The notes: generated by a model from the sequence alone, not told the origin. 64,000 nucleotides of DNA from Trichoplax adhaerens (GCF_000150275.1 NW_002060956.1:525379-589378), one strand, 5' to 3'; counted from the first letter of the stretch, positions 26,834-40,005 are shown. Numbers and translations are program-made.

Positions 26834-29800
26834 AGTGCTCAAATTTCACCTAGTTATAGGGCTGAAATTAAGGGGAGGGTTAGTCATAATTTTATAAAAT
26901 TGATGTACTCAAAAACATGTAAGCATGATTTTTAAAAACACTCTTTTGCTATTAGCAACATTATGCATGTCGATGTAAAATAGATAAAGTCTATAAGAAG
27001 AGTGGATATCATAAATTACTAAAAACACAGTTTACGTATATTACTGTAGTTTATAATCATATTAAATATCAAGCATTACTAATTTATCACAAATTAGCTA
27101 ATTGCCAAACTAATGAATATATTTAAATCATATTGACAGAGCATCTGACTACATAGCATTTAATTATTTGAAGTTAAAGTTGAAATGTAATCTATTTTGT
27201 GTACCAATAGTTGGTTAAATATATCAATATAAATTCTAGCGGCACAGTGCAAAGTAACTCTATGGTATGGCTTCGAATAATGTCGAGGCACAGACAATAT
27301 TTTAGATGATTCCTTTTTAAAGAATGTCGATATTACTTTTAGTAATGAATCGCTACAGGATTATAAAGCGATGAAGCTCACTAAAGCACAGATTATGTAG
27401 CACAAATAAAACTTTTATCTTTGTCGCAAGTAAACCGCAACTATGACAAATCTTAAATAGTTTATATACTGTAATAGTAATAGTTAAGTTATACAGTACA
27501 TTAATATCATGCTGACAATATGTTCACATATATTCTTTTACACGCTGCTGTATACAGTTGTGTCAGCGTTGAAGCCTTTGCTCTAATAGCGAGCAGTGTT
27601 ATAAGTCTCAATAATAGCAACTCTTTTAAAACTGCTTCATGAGCCAGGCTGATTTTACAGCTTCCGATTCTCCTTAAATTTCTCCAAATCTTCCACATCA
27701 TGTAATCACAGTTTGCTACGCAATTACCATAATGATAAGTAATATTGATTCTACTGTAAGATTGATTGTGTAATTATACGTCAATATTATCGATGGCCAT
27801 GGTAATTTTGAGTGCAAACTACATGTACCGTGGACAGCAGTCTAGGCGGTATAGTTTATTATTGCTGGTTCTTACGAAGAATTTGAATTAATAACAAAAT
27901 GCCTAGCCATCCACGTTGTAATGGTAACAAATTCAATTAGGATGATACGTAAGTCAAGGCGTTATCACAATGTTTTAACGTACTGAAAAAAATTCTTAAA
28001 GTTCCGTATGATCCAAGAATGGCATTACATTATCACTATGACTACATATCGGTCTTCTTATATTGTAGAATGCTCGTTAAGATCTATGTTGCACTACCTA
28101 AGGGATTACTGTAACTTGTTGTGTTCAAATACCAAGAGTTGATTAATCCACATTGTGGTGTGGCATAATCTCGGTATTCTCAATGCGGTTTATCAACAAG
28201 TACGCCATTCATAGAATTATTAGTAAAATCCATTGCTTTTTCATCAAACGATCTCATTTTACTATGGAAAACTCAATATGAGCATATCTGCAAAAAAGGT
28301 AGCGACAGTATAAGAAAACTGACAATGTTCTCGATCCATCGCTACACGGAGATTAGGGTCTCGCTGTTCTTTCTCCTGAAACGCCAACACCGTGATGATA
28401 TACAGTAGTAGTAGTATCGAAGTTTGTATTATTCAAATCTAAGATTTATTCTTTGTATGACTTTGACTTGATTATCATCGTTTAGTGTTGTCTTATCCTA
28501 CAACAATTATTCTATATTGAACTACAGTAAGTGTCTATGCAGTTTCTATTTTTGAAACTCAGTAACAGTAGCGTCATGATAGAAGACTATCATCAGCCTA
28601 TAGTGTCAAGTATAAAAAGTTATCAATGTAAAGAAAGCTAAAGCATCCATTAATGGTCATTCATTAAACTTATTCCTCAGTAGTTTCTAGCTAGACAGTA
28701 CATCAATTACGGCCAAGGGTAGGTAGGGGTGCAAAGAGTTTCGCCAGAAAATACAGAACAGAATCAGCAGATTGTGCTGTACAGTAGTATGACTATCAAC
28801 TTTAGACAGTCCAGCAGGAGCGTTATCTTTTTCTCTATTTTAGAGTAGACTACAACTGGTCAGAGCGACTATAGATAGATAGATTGGCAATTTATTAGCG
28901 CTCTCATTACCTTACAAAGCTTTGCACTATTCAAAACATTAATAATCTTGGCTTAAAACAAGACACTACTGGATTTGACTTTGACGACAGGATGCTCAAA
29001 TACAAGTCAAATCAAGGCGGTTTTTATCATCCTTTCTATACGAACAACATGTCTATTCTACAAGATGAAATACAACTTACCACTGTAGTAATAATAACAG
29101 AAGGAATAAATGACTTGGATAGAGTGATTGCTATCACACAGTTGAAGTTTATAAGTTCAGAAAATAGTGAAAATAATGAGTTGAAATTTCCACTTGCGAA
29201 CTCAGATGGTGGCCATCTTCTCAGAGGAAAAAATCACGCATGCGCACAATACCTGAACAGCCCATGGGCGCTCCGATAGTTGATACTGTGTTAGTATGGT
29301 ACACGGAAATTATGAGAGGTTGAGCTGTCAAGTGTTTTGCACAGCACTCTATACTCTACAGTGAATACTACGCTCTATGCATACTGTACTATAGGCTATA
29401 GCAAAGTATACTTGGAGTATAGTAGTACTGGATACTTCTGGACAAAAATTGATGACACCTGTAATATGTACTCAAGGATAGATAGGAAATTTATAGTACC
29501 AGAGATGACTGTACTGAAGAAGACCTTGAAGTAGCCCACCAATTCATGACTAAATTTTACCTTTCACTTTAATCCATGAATGCAGTCATGGCTGTTCAGT
29601 GAAAAGTATAGAGAGAGAAAATCACTAGCAAAAGTGATGTCACGTAGCTAGAGTGCTGTCGTGGCGCATCCATAGAGATATTTTTTGCATACATTTTTTT
29701 CATACATCTACTACTTGTAGGAATGGGCGCATCAAACAGTCAATATTTGGAGGACCGACGGTGAACATGTGCTGGGTCATTCAGCACTTGTTACACTCTA

Positions 29801-29890
29801 AACTCACTCACATAGGCGTGAGTCACAACCCTGGGCAATTTGTGATGCTATACTGTGATATACAGTAGTAATACAGTACAGTATGGTACG
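26834..29890. other. Gene-poor stretch of about 3 kb
   Basis: No gene is supported. Frames at 27507-27701 (minus), 28992-29279 (plus) and 29337-29534 (plus) have no recognisable domains and no convincing splice partners. Confidence 0.45.
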
Positions 29891-29896
29891 GCTACT

Positions 29897-30595
29897 ACCA
29901 GGGGCTACTCGATCGAAATGATACTTCGTGCATAATAGATTGTCATCCCTGCCCTGGAAAAGAGAATGTGATAGGCTCGTACTTTGGAGGGGCTGGGTGA
30001 CAATTCTTATGCACAAGACTACACTTTTAATTGAGCAGCCCACACCGGGTGGTGTAACTTCCATACTGTACAGTGTACAGTCAGTACGTATACGTATAGC
30101 ATACAGTACAGTATGCTCCGACGGAGCAGCCCCATTTGTAATACCAGGGGCTACTCCATCGAAATGATACTTCGTGCATAATAGATTGTCATCCCTACCC
30201 TCGGAAAAGAGAAAACGATAGGCTTGTACTTTAGGGGGCTGGGTGACAATTCTTGTGCACGAGGCTACAATTTTAATCGAGCAGTCCCACACCTGGTGTT
30301 GTAACTTCCATACTGTACAGTATACAGTACAGTACGTATAGCATACTGTACAGTATGCTCCAACGAAGCAGCCCCATTTTGTAATACCAGGGGCTACTCC
30401 ATCGAAAAGATACTTCGTGCATAATAGATTGTCATCCCTGCCATGGAAAAAGAGAATGTGATAGGCTCGTACTTTGGAGGGGCTAGGTGATAATTCTTAT
30501 GCACAAGGCTACACTTTTAATTGAGCAGCCCACACCTGGTGGTGTAGCTTCCATACTGTACAGTGTACAGTATGCTCCGACGAAGCAGCCCCATG
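29897..30595. repeat. Three-copy direct tandem repeat, unit about 245 bp
   Basis: Units start at about 29897, 30143 and 30386, each with ACCAGGGGCTACTC; spacing is 246 and 243 bp, and the third unit is shorter (about 210 bp). Each unit has a conserved block (GATACTTCGTGCATAATAGA, then GATTGTCATCCCT) and ends in a TACTGTACAGT tract followed by GCTCC(G/A)ACG(G/A)AGCAGCCCC. GC content is higher than the surroundings. The frames across it (29804-30292 and 29928-30167) are repeat translations rather than genes. Confidence 0.9.
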
Positions 30596-30619
30596 CCCCG
30601 TACAGTACGTACACTCATC

Positions 30620-30641
30620 GATGACGTAGCATTACGTCATC
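30620..30641. promoter_or_regulatory. Paired CRE-like sites (inverted TGACGTA)
   Basis: GATGACGTA and its reverse complement TACGTCATC are separated by 4 nt, about 200 bp before the proposed start of the CCDC90B-like gene. TGACGTA / TTACGTCA resembles ATF/CREB or CRE-C/EBP half-sites. Function is inferred from motif and position only. Confidence 0.35.
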
Positions 30642-30729
30642 AGAGACGACAGATCACGAACCAGCGACAAGGCAGAAATGAATTAACTCCATGCAATCGG
30701 CGACTGTAAAAGCGGCAGCAAGGCCAAAA

Positions 30730-30738
30730 CGCCATTTT
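30730..30738 (-). promoter_or_regulatory. YY1-like element (AAAATGGCG)
   Basis: The minus strand reads AAAATGGCG, matching the YY1-type consensus common near start sites of housekeeping genes. It lies about 106 bp upstream of the ATG at 30844. Motif evidence only. Confidence 0.3.
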
Positions 30739-30843
30739 AAAGCTATTTTCTCAGCTATATCTTGTCAATAAATTATTCATTAGCTATACTGCATAGGCAC
30801 TGGTTAATTTTTCTACCTCAACGTATTGATCGATCAAGTTATC

Positions 30844-33650
30844 ATGATGGTAAAAGCGAAAATATGCAGGATATTATTGCGTCGTTTTCATACACGAGCG
30901 ATGTACCTTCAACATGGTAAATTGATGATATTGCCTAGCATTAATGCTGCATTCTATAAATTCAATACAATTTGAAAATGATATTCTTAATCCAACAAGT
31001 GATTGATAAACTATTCTCTATGGATAACTTTGGGGTTCGCCCGTCACTTTTATACTGTATAGTAACAATCTAAACGAAGTAATACTGATAGACTATCTGC
31101 ATAATATAGCAGAGCTGTAAAATGATGGTCATATTGCACATTAAGAGTCTATACAGTAGTACCACATTACTTGGATGTGTGTTAATCCAACAAATTATTA
31201 ATAAACTATTCTCTATGGATGACTTTGGGGTTCGTCCATCACTTTCACACTATATATTAACAATCTAAATGAAGTAATACTGATGGACTATCCGCACGAT
31301 ACAGTAGAGCTGTACAGTAAATGATTGTCGTAATGCCTATCGGAGTCTATAAAGTATACGTATAGCAGTGGCACAGTACTTGGATGTGTGTCCATTTGAG
31401 TCTAGACTTATTCACTAAGTGTTAATTGTATCGCCTCTAATTAGCTGTCACATCCAGCAATGTAAGTCCGATGGAAGCTACTACAAGCATCAGCACGTCC
31501 GCCGCCTTTGATACCCTTCAATTTGTAAAGACATTGACCAATCGAGGTAATGTCAGAATGACATGGTGAATAGTAAGTGTAAACTCATGAAATCGTTCTT
31601 CTGTCAATACAAGTACGGCAAGCAGTAAAGTATCCATAATTTAATGCTATTCTAAAGAGAAGCCAATATCTACCATGCTATATTCTTCACTAAAATAGTC
31701 TGTAGCCAATCAATCACTGTAGCTAATACGACTTTATTTGATTTAATGGTCAATGATTGATCTTAGTCATACTACTCAAGTAAACACTCTAGACGAGTAT
31801 TACTACTTTGCGGCTTATGACAATCGGTTATGTTAGGATTTCAGACACAACAAGCTGAAGTACTATCGCAAACGTTAAATCAAGTACTGGCTAATTTACA
31901 GTTATCTTTTATGGAAAAAATGGTTACCAAAGATCAACAGGTAAAAAGATTGCCAAAAAATTAGCCTTAAAAGTAATTTAACCATACATAATAATATAAT
32001 TTATTTTCATGATAATACACAAATTGATAGACCTCTGTAAATAATTATTCTAATTTCAATTTAATCGTATTATAGGACAAATTAATCTTAAAATTAAATT
32101 CGGATATTACTTCTTTAAGGTAAGTAAATAATCCATTAGGTGGTAATATTAGTAGTCTAAAGTGACTCTAATTTCGATGCGACAAAGATAACGAGGCTAC
32201 TATACGATATTGAACTAAACTGTAATATACTGCATAAGTCTTTATTGCTAACCTATAAGTAATGCCATTATATTTTAATTATGATAACTCTCTATATTGC
32301 AGCATTTATTGCATTGAATATAATCAAATTTAATTTTGACTTGATTAAAGTAATTTCAATTATGCGCTATAATAAAGGGGAAAAATACGGTATTAATTTT
32401 AGTATACGTGTACTTAATCTTGCATATCTGTGTCAGACCAGCTCAATGCAGATATCCTTTTGAAGCTTTCATATGAAAAGGCATTAGCGAGGCAACTTTA
32501 AAGTAAATGTAATGAAACTTTTTCATTATAGGAAAGACATGTTTATACTAGAGAAAAGTGAATTTGACGCGCTAAAGAATGAGAATGAGGTAGGCAAGCA
32601 GATTCAAGCCATGAGTTACAGTATCGTATCATTTTTATCATATCTTTTCTATATACCACTGTAGAAGATACTGTTTCTAATTTTCTGTATCCATTAATTA
32701 TACAATCTATTTACATAGAAGTTAAAACATGAAGTGGAATCCATTAGAAAACTGCTTAAGGTCTAACTATACTGCTTATAAATTTTACCATTTTAGTTAT
32801 CCGCAATAGCAATAAATGAATATATAAGAGTCGCATTGTTAACGAATGAAATACTTCACCGTTCTAATCAACATTTATTTCTAATATCACGCCTTCCATT
32901 CTCATGTTTCTCTTCAAAACTGCTATACTATTTTCATAGGATGAATTATCAAAAGCCAATGCTAATTTTTCATTAGATGTCAGCATGGAAAGAAGCAGAC
33001 AAAAGGAAGTTGTATGTATACGTTTTTACTCCCTACAGCGGAGATCATTTAAATTTAAATTTTAATCATATCTTACTTTACGAGTATTTCTAAATTATCG
33101 TTTACATTATTAGTGACGCTACGAAAGAATGTGTCGTATATTCAATTTGATGTAATCGTTAATTCTGATAAGTATCTATTATTAGGCTGCTGATCAAGAA
33201 CAAAAAATTAGAAATGTCAATACTAAAATCGAAACTGAGGTTATTAAAAACGTATTTCAAACATTAAAATTCTACATTCTCTCATGTTGCCTTGTAGAAT
33301 TTATTGCTTATGCCTATTTGTATGATTGTTACAATATATTTTTATTGTTCAGATCGCTAGTCTAAAAACTAGCCTAGAAAGCCACAAGTTAGATGTTATG
33401 AAGTATCTTGCAGGTACTGTTTTATTACAACATCTGTGAGTTTTTAACGAAAATAGGATGTGTACGCACTATGCAGCTTGTATAGCATTCATTGTACTGT
33501 GAAGGTCTAAGTAATAATTAATAAAGAGTTTATATACCTTAGAATTGCGATTTATCATTGTAATTAAGGAGTTTGCTGCTCTCATCTATTTTAGGTTCCT
33601 TTGTATCGTTTTTAACGATAGGATTGGCTGTCTGGAGACTGATAAAATGA
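30844..33650 (+). CDS. CCDC90B: Mitochondrial coiled-coil membrane protein, CCDC90B/MCUR1 family
   Basis: A complete 10-exon model: 30844-30916, 31445-31546, 31837-31940, 32076-32119, 32532-32589, 32719-32760, 32940-33011, 33186-33239, 33353-33413 and 33595-33650. The total is 666 nt, or 221 residues, with every phase consistent. The N-terminus MMVKAKICRILLRRFHTRAM is Arg-rich and amphipathic, as expected for a mitochondrial presequence. Family hallmarks follow: AAFDTLQFVKTL, GFQTQQAEVLS, EKMVTKDQQ, RKDMFILEKSEFDALKNENE, then a coiled coil and a C-terminal helix GSFVSFLTIGLAVWRLIK as the membrane anchor. Vertebrate relatives are inner-membrane proteins; MCUR1 is linked to the mitochondrial calcium uniporter and to cytochrome oxidase assembly. 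Exon 1 rests on phase agreement and the targeting-like sequence and is less certain than exons 2-10. Decayed copies of this gene lie at 47679-47975 and 52692-53556. Confidence 0.9.
30987..31390. repeat. Two-copy direct tandem repeat in intron 1 of the CCDC90B-like gene
   Basis: Copy 1 starts at 30987 and copy 2 at 31182, both with TTAATCCAACA. They share ACTATTCTCTATGGAT, ACTTTGGGGTTCG and AGTAATACTGAT, and both end in ACTTGGATGTGTG. Unit lengths are about 195 and 209 bp, with moderate divergence and small indels. Confidence 0.85.
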
Positions 33651-34739
33651 TTCCTACTATTCATCTGCTGTACATGACAAGTGCGATGTTTTTATTATAG
33701 TTTGATAAGTTCCTGAATGTGCACCGATGCATACCTTTGTATAACTTAAAGAGTCTGGCTATTCAGTATTTATTTTGTAAATTATGAAATTTGAATGATA
33801 AATTTTGGATTGTGTAGTAACAATAGGAATAGCCGTGTATTTTGATGCTTACGCTGTACCTGGGGCCTATACATAATACAATATTGTGTGAAGATATGTA
33901 TAGCATTTATGTATATTATTGAATTTATGTATCAAATGATGATCCATTATAATCACATAAGAAATTTGATAGCGGATTGAACGTATCTTAGGCTCATTAG
34001 TATTATCGAAGTCGTTATCATTTTTAATGCTGCCTATTATCATCTCTATTCTTTGCATTGAATCAGTCCTATTAATATGCACCAGAGTATTTGCAACATG
34101 CTTATCTTCCTTTTTCTAAGTGCAAGTAACACTGTACTGTACTCGATCGTTTATTATGAATGAGTACATGCTGGGGCTACAAATACTGATAATAAATTCT
34201 GAATTTAATTGAATATTTCTGATTTTATTTGTGTTACAAGCAACAGTTCACATAGGATAAAATTATGAGAAATTCGCAATTTATGCAGTAAAATGTTACA
34301 GCGGATTGGTGTGGAACGCCTTCATAGATCATTCGTGTAGTATATTTGCACTCCAGCCAAAATTAAAATACGTTGCTATCATTTATCACACTTAAATTCA
34401 CATACAAATATATAAAAGTATATCAATAAGCTCTTATCGGCAACTAATAATACAGCTATGTCCTTATTCGTATATAATCCTATAGCATGTCTCTTATCAA
34501 TAGTTAAATAAAATGTTCCTAATATTGTAGTCTTTAATGCAAAGTGCATTAAGTTATTGAAAAAGGTATCAAATACTTATTTTATAGTACTACAGTAAAT
34601 AAACCGTTATTCAATCAGTCATTTATAGAGTTCAGTATCGGATTTCGAAGATTGTAATTTATTCATCCTATAGTAAAAATAAGTGTAGTAAAAAGGTTAT
34701 AAAGACATATACAGTATAACTTTTAATTTGTTAAAAACT

Positions 34740-35215
34740 TACTTATTTGAATGGAATCTTCTAAAATAGCTTCTTGCTCTTCTAGCAGGTTTTCCTCCAT
34801 GAAACTATAGAAAATAAAGAATGTATAGATCATTCCTTAAATGGCTATAACAAAAAAGAAACAATGTCTTCTGATTGATATTAGCATATTGCAATTTTAG
34901 CATATTAACATAGAAATACTTGTTAAGACATTTGCGTATATCAATACACTATTTTACTTAATACTACAATCATTAAAACTTCAATAAACTATAGTAATCA
35001 GCGATTTCACTTCAACTCACTGTTGCATACTTCTCTCTTAAGTCAATTATCTCAAATTTTTCTCGTTCGTATGTTCCTTGCTCTTCTTGATACGACGATT
35101 CAAATGTTCCTTGATCTTCGTGATACGATCTACATTTTTCCATCGTATTCTCAGGCGATCTGAACAATGTACGAAGTGTAGAAAAAGTTTTCTGTCGTCC
35201 ATACTGTGACTTTGT
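34740..35215 (-). CDS. Possible small gene or exons, Glu-rich, unresolved
   Basis: A minus-strand exon-like block at about 35215-35034 runs from an acceptor (CTATAAAAG) to a GTGAGT donor. In one frame it reads through GRQKTFSTLRTLF and contains two adjacent similar units, SYHEDQGTFES and SYQEEQGTYER. A second block at about 34800-34756 follows a clear acceptor (TTCTATAG). In phase it would end within about 21 residues; in another frame it starts with ATG and encodes the acidic MEENLLEEQEAILEDS. The phases do not settle which frame is used. I do not recognise the product, and this could be an orphan gene or a relic. Confidence 0.3.
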
Positions 35216-35981
35216 CGCTTTTCCTTTTATAGTCGATACAATTACTAATAATAACGTATTCAGTAAAAAAATGTTCGAAAAGCAATAATTCAGAATAGAT
35301 TTTATATAACTCCATAATTATTTATATATTTCCTTCTATTGGCTTTCCGCTTCATTTGGTTAGGAATAAATTATTATGCTTCTGACAAAGCAAGATTAAC
35401 AAGAATATCTTAAACATAAGAGTTCGCTCACAAGTTATATTGTATTAGAAATCTTACCACACAATAAATTGTTAGCTTTATATATATGTACTACAGAAAG
35501 CGTTAAATTTATTTAATATTAAGAAGAGCTTGTTAGTGTTAGATGAAAATGCCATTAGTTTTAGTGAGTTTTATATAAATTTATGCGCATCAATAATACA
35601 GATTTTCAATATATACAACTTTAAAATACTGTATCTTCCATTAATATAACTTAAAGGCTTCATTAAATGAATTAAACTATACATGAGAAATGTTAGAAGC
35701 GACAGAAATATTCAAAAGTATAACGTATCAGAATTAGGGACTCGTGATAAGTGACAGTTTTTATTGTAAAATTTTTCCAATTAATCCTAAACGTGTATGT
35801 AAGACTTCACAGTAGATACATCAAAAGTCGCATCAGACTTACGATCATCCTAATACGATATTGATATCGTAAAGAAAGATGATTTGCATTAGTAGAGTGG
35901 TTAGAAAATATTGCAGCAGTTAGCAATTAGCGAAATCTGCGGTAGCAAAGATGTAATTTCTAGTAAGATCAATTGTCAGCG

Positions 35982-38900
35982 CTAAACTGTTGACATAGAC
36001 TTTTTAGGGGTTACTGGTGAGGCAGGTAAAGCAGCAGCAGCGACAAGAGCAATAGCGGTAGATGCAAAAGAAGGCGCAGCTGAAGAAGAATCTTTCTTAC
36101 GGTTTGCATTTGCTGAATGTAAATTCATAAAGGATCCTGGCCTTTTGCCGCTGTAATCCCTAATGCTAGGGTCTGCTTCTATAAAGACGAAGAAAATCAA
36201 CCATTGATGTGATAGTTAATTTTTGTGTTGAATAAAGATAACCAACTTACTGTATTTAATGATTAGCAGCTTTGCAATATCCTCATGATCATGCATTAAA
36301 GCCAAATGCAACGGTGTGTAGCCCTACGTAGAAATAACATTATGAACGTTAGCCTCCAAAAAGTAGCTCTTCCCGATAGAATTAAGCAATAGACGATATT
36401 ATACGTTGTGTAATATCAAAACATTTACCCCCTACGAGTGTTTGCGGTTGATTTTCAAAATTTAGAACGCGGTAATTATGTTAACAAAAGAGACGGATAA
36501 TAAATAATTGGTTAAAACATTTTTTAAACAGATCAAGTTAATTATGCTAAGAAATAAATTGAAATTTACATTCGATACTATAATACAGTACGTTTAAGGA
36601 GAGCTAGCACTTACATTCTAATTGAAATTGAGTTCCAGATTGTAGTAATGTTACATACGTCGTATAGATAAAAAGAAACAGTGATGGTTAAGCATAATTA
36701 TACAATACACGGAAATCTATATCATAAAACTAACAGATCTGATATTAGCATCAGCTCCATGGCCACATAGAAATCCTACCACATCGGCGTTGCCTTGCTT
36801 CGCTGCCCAATGTAATGCAGTCTATGACATTAAATGATGTGTTAAGTATTGTTTCCATCAGATCAAATTAGATCCAGCAAATCATGATTGTAGTCTATGG
36901 TATCACTTACATACTACGAAATATGCCCGGGTACGACGAATATCCAACATTAAATTAATTTAAAATAGATTTAGAAAGCATTACTCTAAATATCATCTAT
37001 CCTTATTAGTAAGTTCTAGTGTATAAGCGCTAGATATTATATAGGCTGAAAGAATATAGCTAAACAGACATTTTATATTCGAAATTGAAGATAAACGATT
37101 TGTGCTAAGAGAGGATAATTCCTATACTAATATGTTAGCAAGTAGTTGTGAAGCTTGAGCGATTCTTATTTCAACTCACCCCCTATATCGAAGATAAATA
37201 ATAAGTATGATTTACAGATATATGATCGATAGCATAACCTAATAATATTTATTTGCAACACATCATAATATATACTGTATACTGTATATAGTAAGTCTGT
37301 ACTGTATTCAATCAGGATCAAACGTACCGAAACAAAATCTCGTCTATCAAGTAAAGATTCATCTTTCTCTAAAAGCGTCTTTAATAAATGAATATTACAC
37401 ATTGATGACCATCTCATCCAGTCATGTTCCTCAGCATCCAGCTACAACATCCAATAACATCAACAGATAAAGTATGAGTTATGTTTCTATACTATATTTA
37501 CAAATACAGCTATTAAAATACAATAGAATAATCGGAGATTCATACTGTAGTGAATAATGATTTTAATTATTTTGATGCACTACTAAGGAGAAAATATCAC
37601 TTTTCAGCTAAATGTAGAATACTCAACAATCATACAGTTCTATGCATAAAATCTGTGTAATTACATGTAATAATAGATACACGCATAACAATCTTGAAAT
37701 CATAGTAACTCACTAACCCCGTAATAATAATCGTCTTCGACGCTGTCTGCATCTCCCTGAAACAAACGCGATTCATTACAGTAGGTTAGATTATTCTAAA
37801 TTGTAAGTTTTTAGTTAGAAATAATATATCAATAAATGCTAGAATAGCGATTTGTTCGTATAATTATTTTAAGCGCTGTGTCTTATTCATAAAAAGGTTT
37901 CAACCGTTGATGTTTTTACATCGTTATTGACAGAACTGATATTATCAATTATAAATAGTCTATAACACTTACATCATCAAGCTTGGGGGAAAATAACGCA
38001 AAAAATGGAGAACATGTACAAGAAATAGCACAAGCAATTATAAAATAAAAAGCAGCAATTTTATGTGTTAATATTTTAAAATCAACTTTCTCCTACAGTT
38101 GGTCAAAAAAAGGAATTCATATATAAAAGAAACAATATTGTTTATACTAACTTCCACTAATTCACTAGTCGGCTGTTCTTCAGAAATGGCTGTTAAATCA
38201 GCAATAGTGCTCATTTTTGTAGATCTTAATATCGACGGTGAATTGGTCATTCCGTTACCACTCGGTTTTCTTCTTAAAGACATCCTTCCTTTAGTGTCGT
38301 CGGTTGTACTCCTTCCTATAGGACCTGCAGTAGTAATACTAGATTTCTTGCGATTGGGTGTACGTACATATTCAGAACCCTAGTTTAGGTGTGTAATGAG
38401 CAATTTTCTTTTTGAATATTCATTTCTCAAATGTTACGAGAGCGCAAAGAGAGAAATTACCAATAACTAGTCAGTCATACCATTGCTATAATCATTTTAA
38501 TTTTAATTGAATATATATCGTTTTCACCTTTGATGCTCGACGCTTCGAAGTAGTGCTATAGCCTCCAATGGTTGAGACTTTGGGTGTTCTATCTAATGAA
38601 TCGTATTTACTCATTGATCCATCAGCTATCGCATCTTCCGAGATGGTTGTTAAACTTTCGTCTCTTCCAACCGGTACAGAATGAGATTTATCATAAATTT
38701 TCTTGATAGGAATATCATCATCCTCATCAATACTTGCACTGCCCGCCATCGATACTCGTTGATCGGACGAGCTATCGTCGTTTCTAGTTGAATTTGAGGT
38801 TAAAGAATGATTGTCATCACTTTCATCGTCATTGTAAACAGTGGCAGGTGCTGCAGTAGTGGTCCCTTCATATTCTTTGTTTCTGAATTCGGGCTTCAAA

Positions 38901-40005
38901 ACGAAGTAGTTGATTTGCTTGATATTAAAGTATTTAGAAAAGAGCTCAAATTAGTCCACTTTTTATGTTATTATATCGTTATGGACATCGTGTAAGGTAT
39001 GCTAGAGTGCTCGCTCAAATGGGAATATTGATTATGCAATTAAAAACATTTACGCGTACACCGTATAATCTATTTTTGTTTGATTTAATTGATACTTTCA
39101 TCAAGATGGCAGTCAGCAATTTCGCACTGTATTAGTGGTATACGCCAAGTGTTATCAAGATTTCTGTGAAAAAGAGTTGATGCAAGGTGTTCTATTCTTA
39201 CTCATTCTGTATGCTTGTCCAGTAGAGCAGAGATTTAGCACTACACCAGCAATCCAGTTTTAATATACTCGTAAACACTTTAACACGATTGCGTATCTAA
39301 GAGTATCACTACTAAGAGTAAGATAGCAGCATCACCAGGTCGACAGAACCTTTCCCGAACCCTAATTTATTTCATTTCAAACGAGTTCATGCTAATCTAT
39401 CGTACGATACAATCTAGACAAAAATAGCGAATCCATCCATGATGGCTTGTAAAACCAGTGTTTATTGATACTATATGATGTTATTAGGGATCAAAGTGCC
39501 TATCTACTGAATATGGCAAGTTTTTACCATGTAAGATAACGAAATATTGTCAAATTACTGCTAAACTTATTCATCGTTTTCTCGATTATTCCTGTCGATA
39601 TTCTTTATTCCAGTACAGTACGTAGATCAACAACGCTATCCTAGTGACTAAAATCAATACTAGGATATTGCTGATTTGGAAGAGCACACGTAAATTATAG
39701 GCTTATACTATTAATGCATAACAAGCCATTGTAAAACGAATTGCTTTTGATAGTCTACTTACATCAATTTTCTCAATAGTTGTTAAAGCGTTTAATCCGT
39801 GACGGAAATCGTCCCGATGTTCTATGTAAAATTAGGATATTATCAGTTTTATGACAATAACATGTGATAGAGTATTCGTTGATGATATCATACCTCGAAT
39901 AGACTGCTTGAAATGCTTACTAAATACTTCATCTTTGACCCTAAAGTTATGCTCAACAAAGTACTGCTTAATTGCCTCTCTGACTTCTTGACTTGTGCTA
40001 GCCAT
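35982..40005 (-). CDS. SOWAH-family ankyrin repeat protein
   Basis: Exons: 40005-39894, 39821-39763, 38917-38528, 38379-38152, 37981-37973, 37756-37718, 37441-37328, 36821-36735, 36323-36251 and 36178-35982. They total 1308 nt, or 435 residues, with consistent phases. The N-terminal block (MASTSQEVREAIKQYF, then DDFRHGLNALTTIEKI and INYFVLKPEF) matches the small N-terminal SOWAH domain. A long Ser/Asp-rich low-complexity middle follows. The C-terminal part has EEHDWMRWSSMCNIHLLKTL, then ankyrin repeats TALHWAAKQGNADVV and GYTPLHLALMHDHEDIAKLL, then DPSIRDYSGKRPGSF, a SOWAH signature. Vertebrate members (SOWAHA-D) are poorly characterised ankyrin proteins. The Gly-Tyr usually preceding TALHW is missing; a 3-nt exon at 36911-36913 could supply the Tyr. 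Confidence 0.88.

Noticed and set aside
27507-27701. Minus-strand frame of 64 residues, leucine-rich
   Set aside because: A hydrophobic helix-like stretch is visible, but there is no partner exon, motif or repeat relationship; not enough to call.
29804-30292. 162-residue minus-strand open frame
   Set aside because: It is the translation of the 245-bp tandem repeat and contains the repeated segment twice; no family resemblance or splice context.
38099-38383. Plus-strand open frame of 94 residues with hydrophobic look
   Set aside because: It is antisense to the in-phase SOWAH exon 38152-38379.
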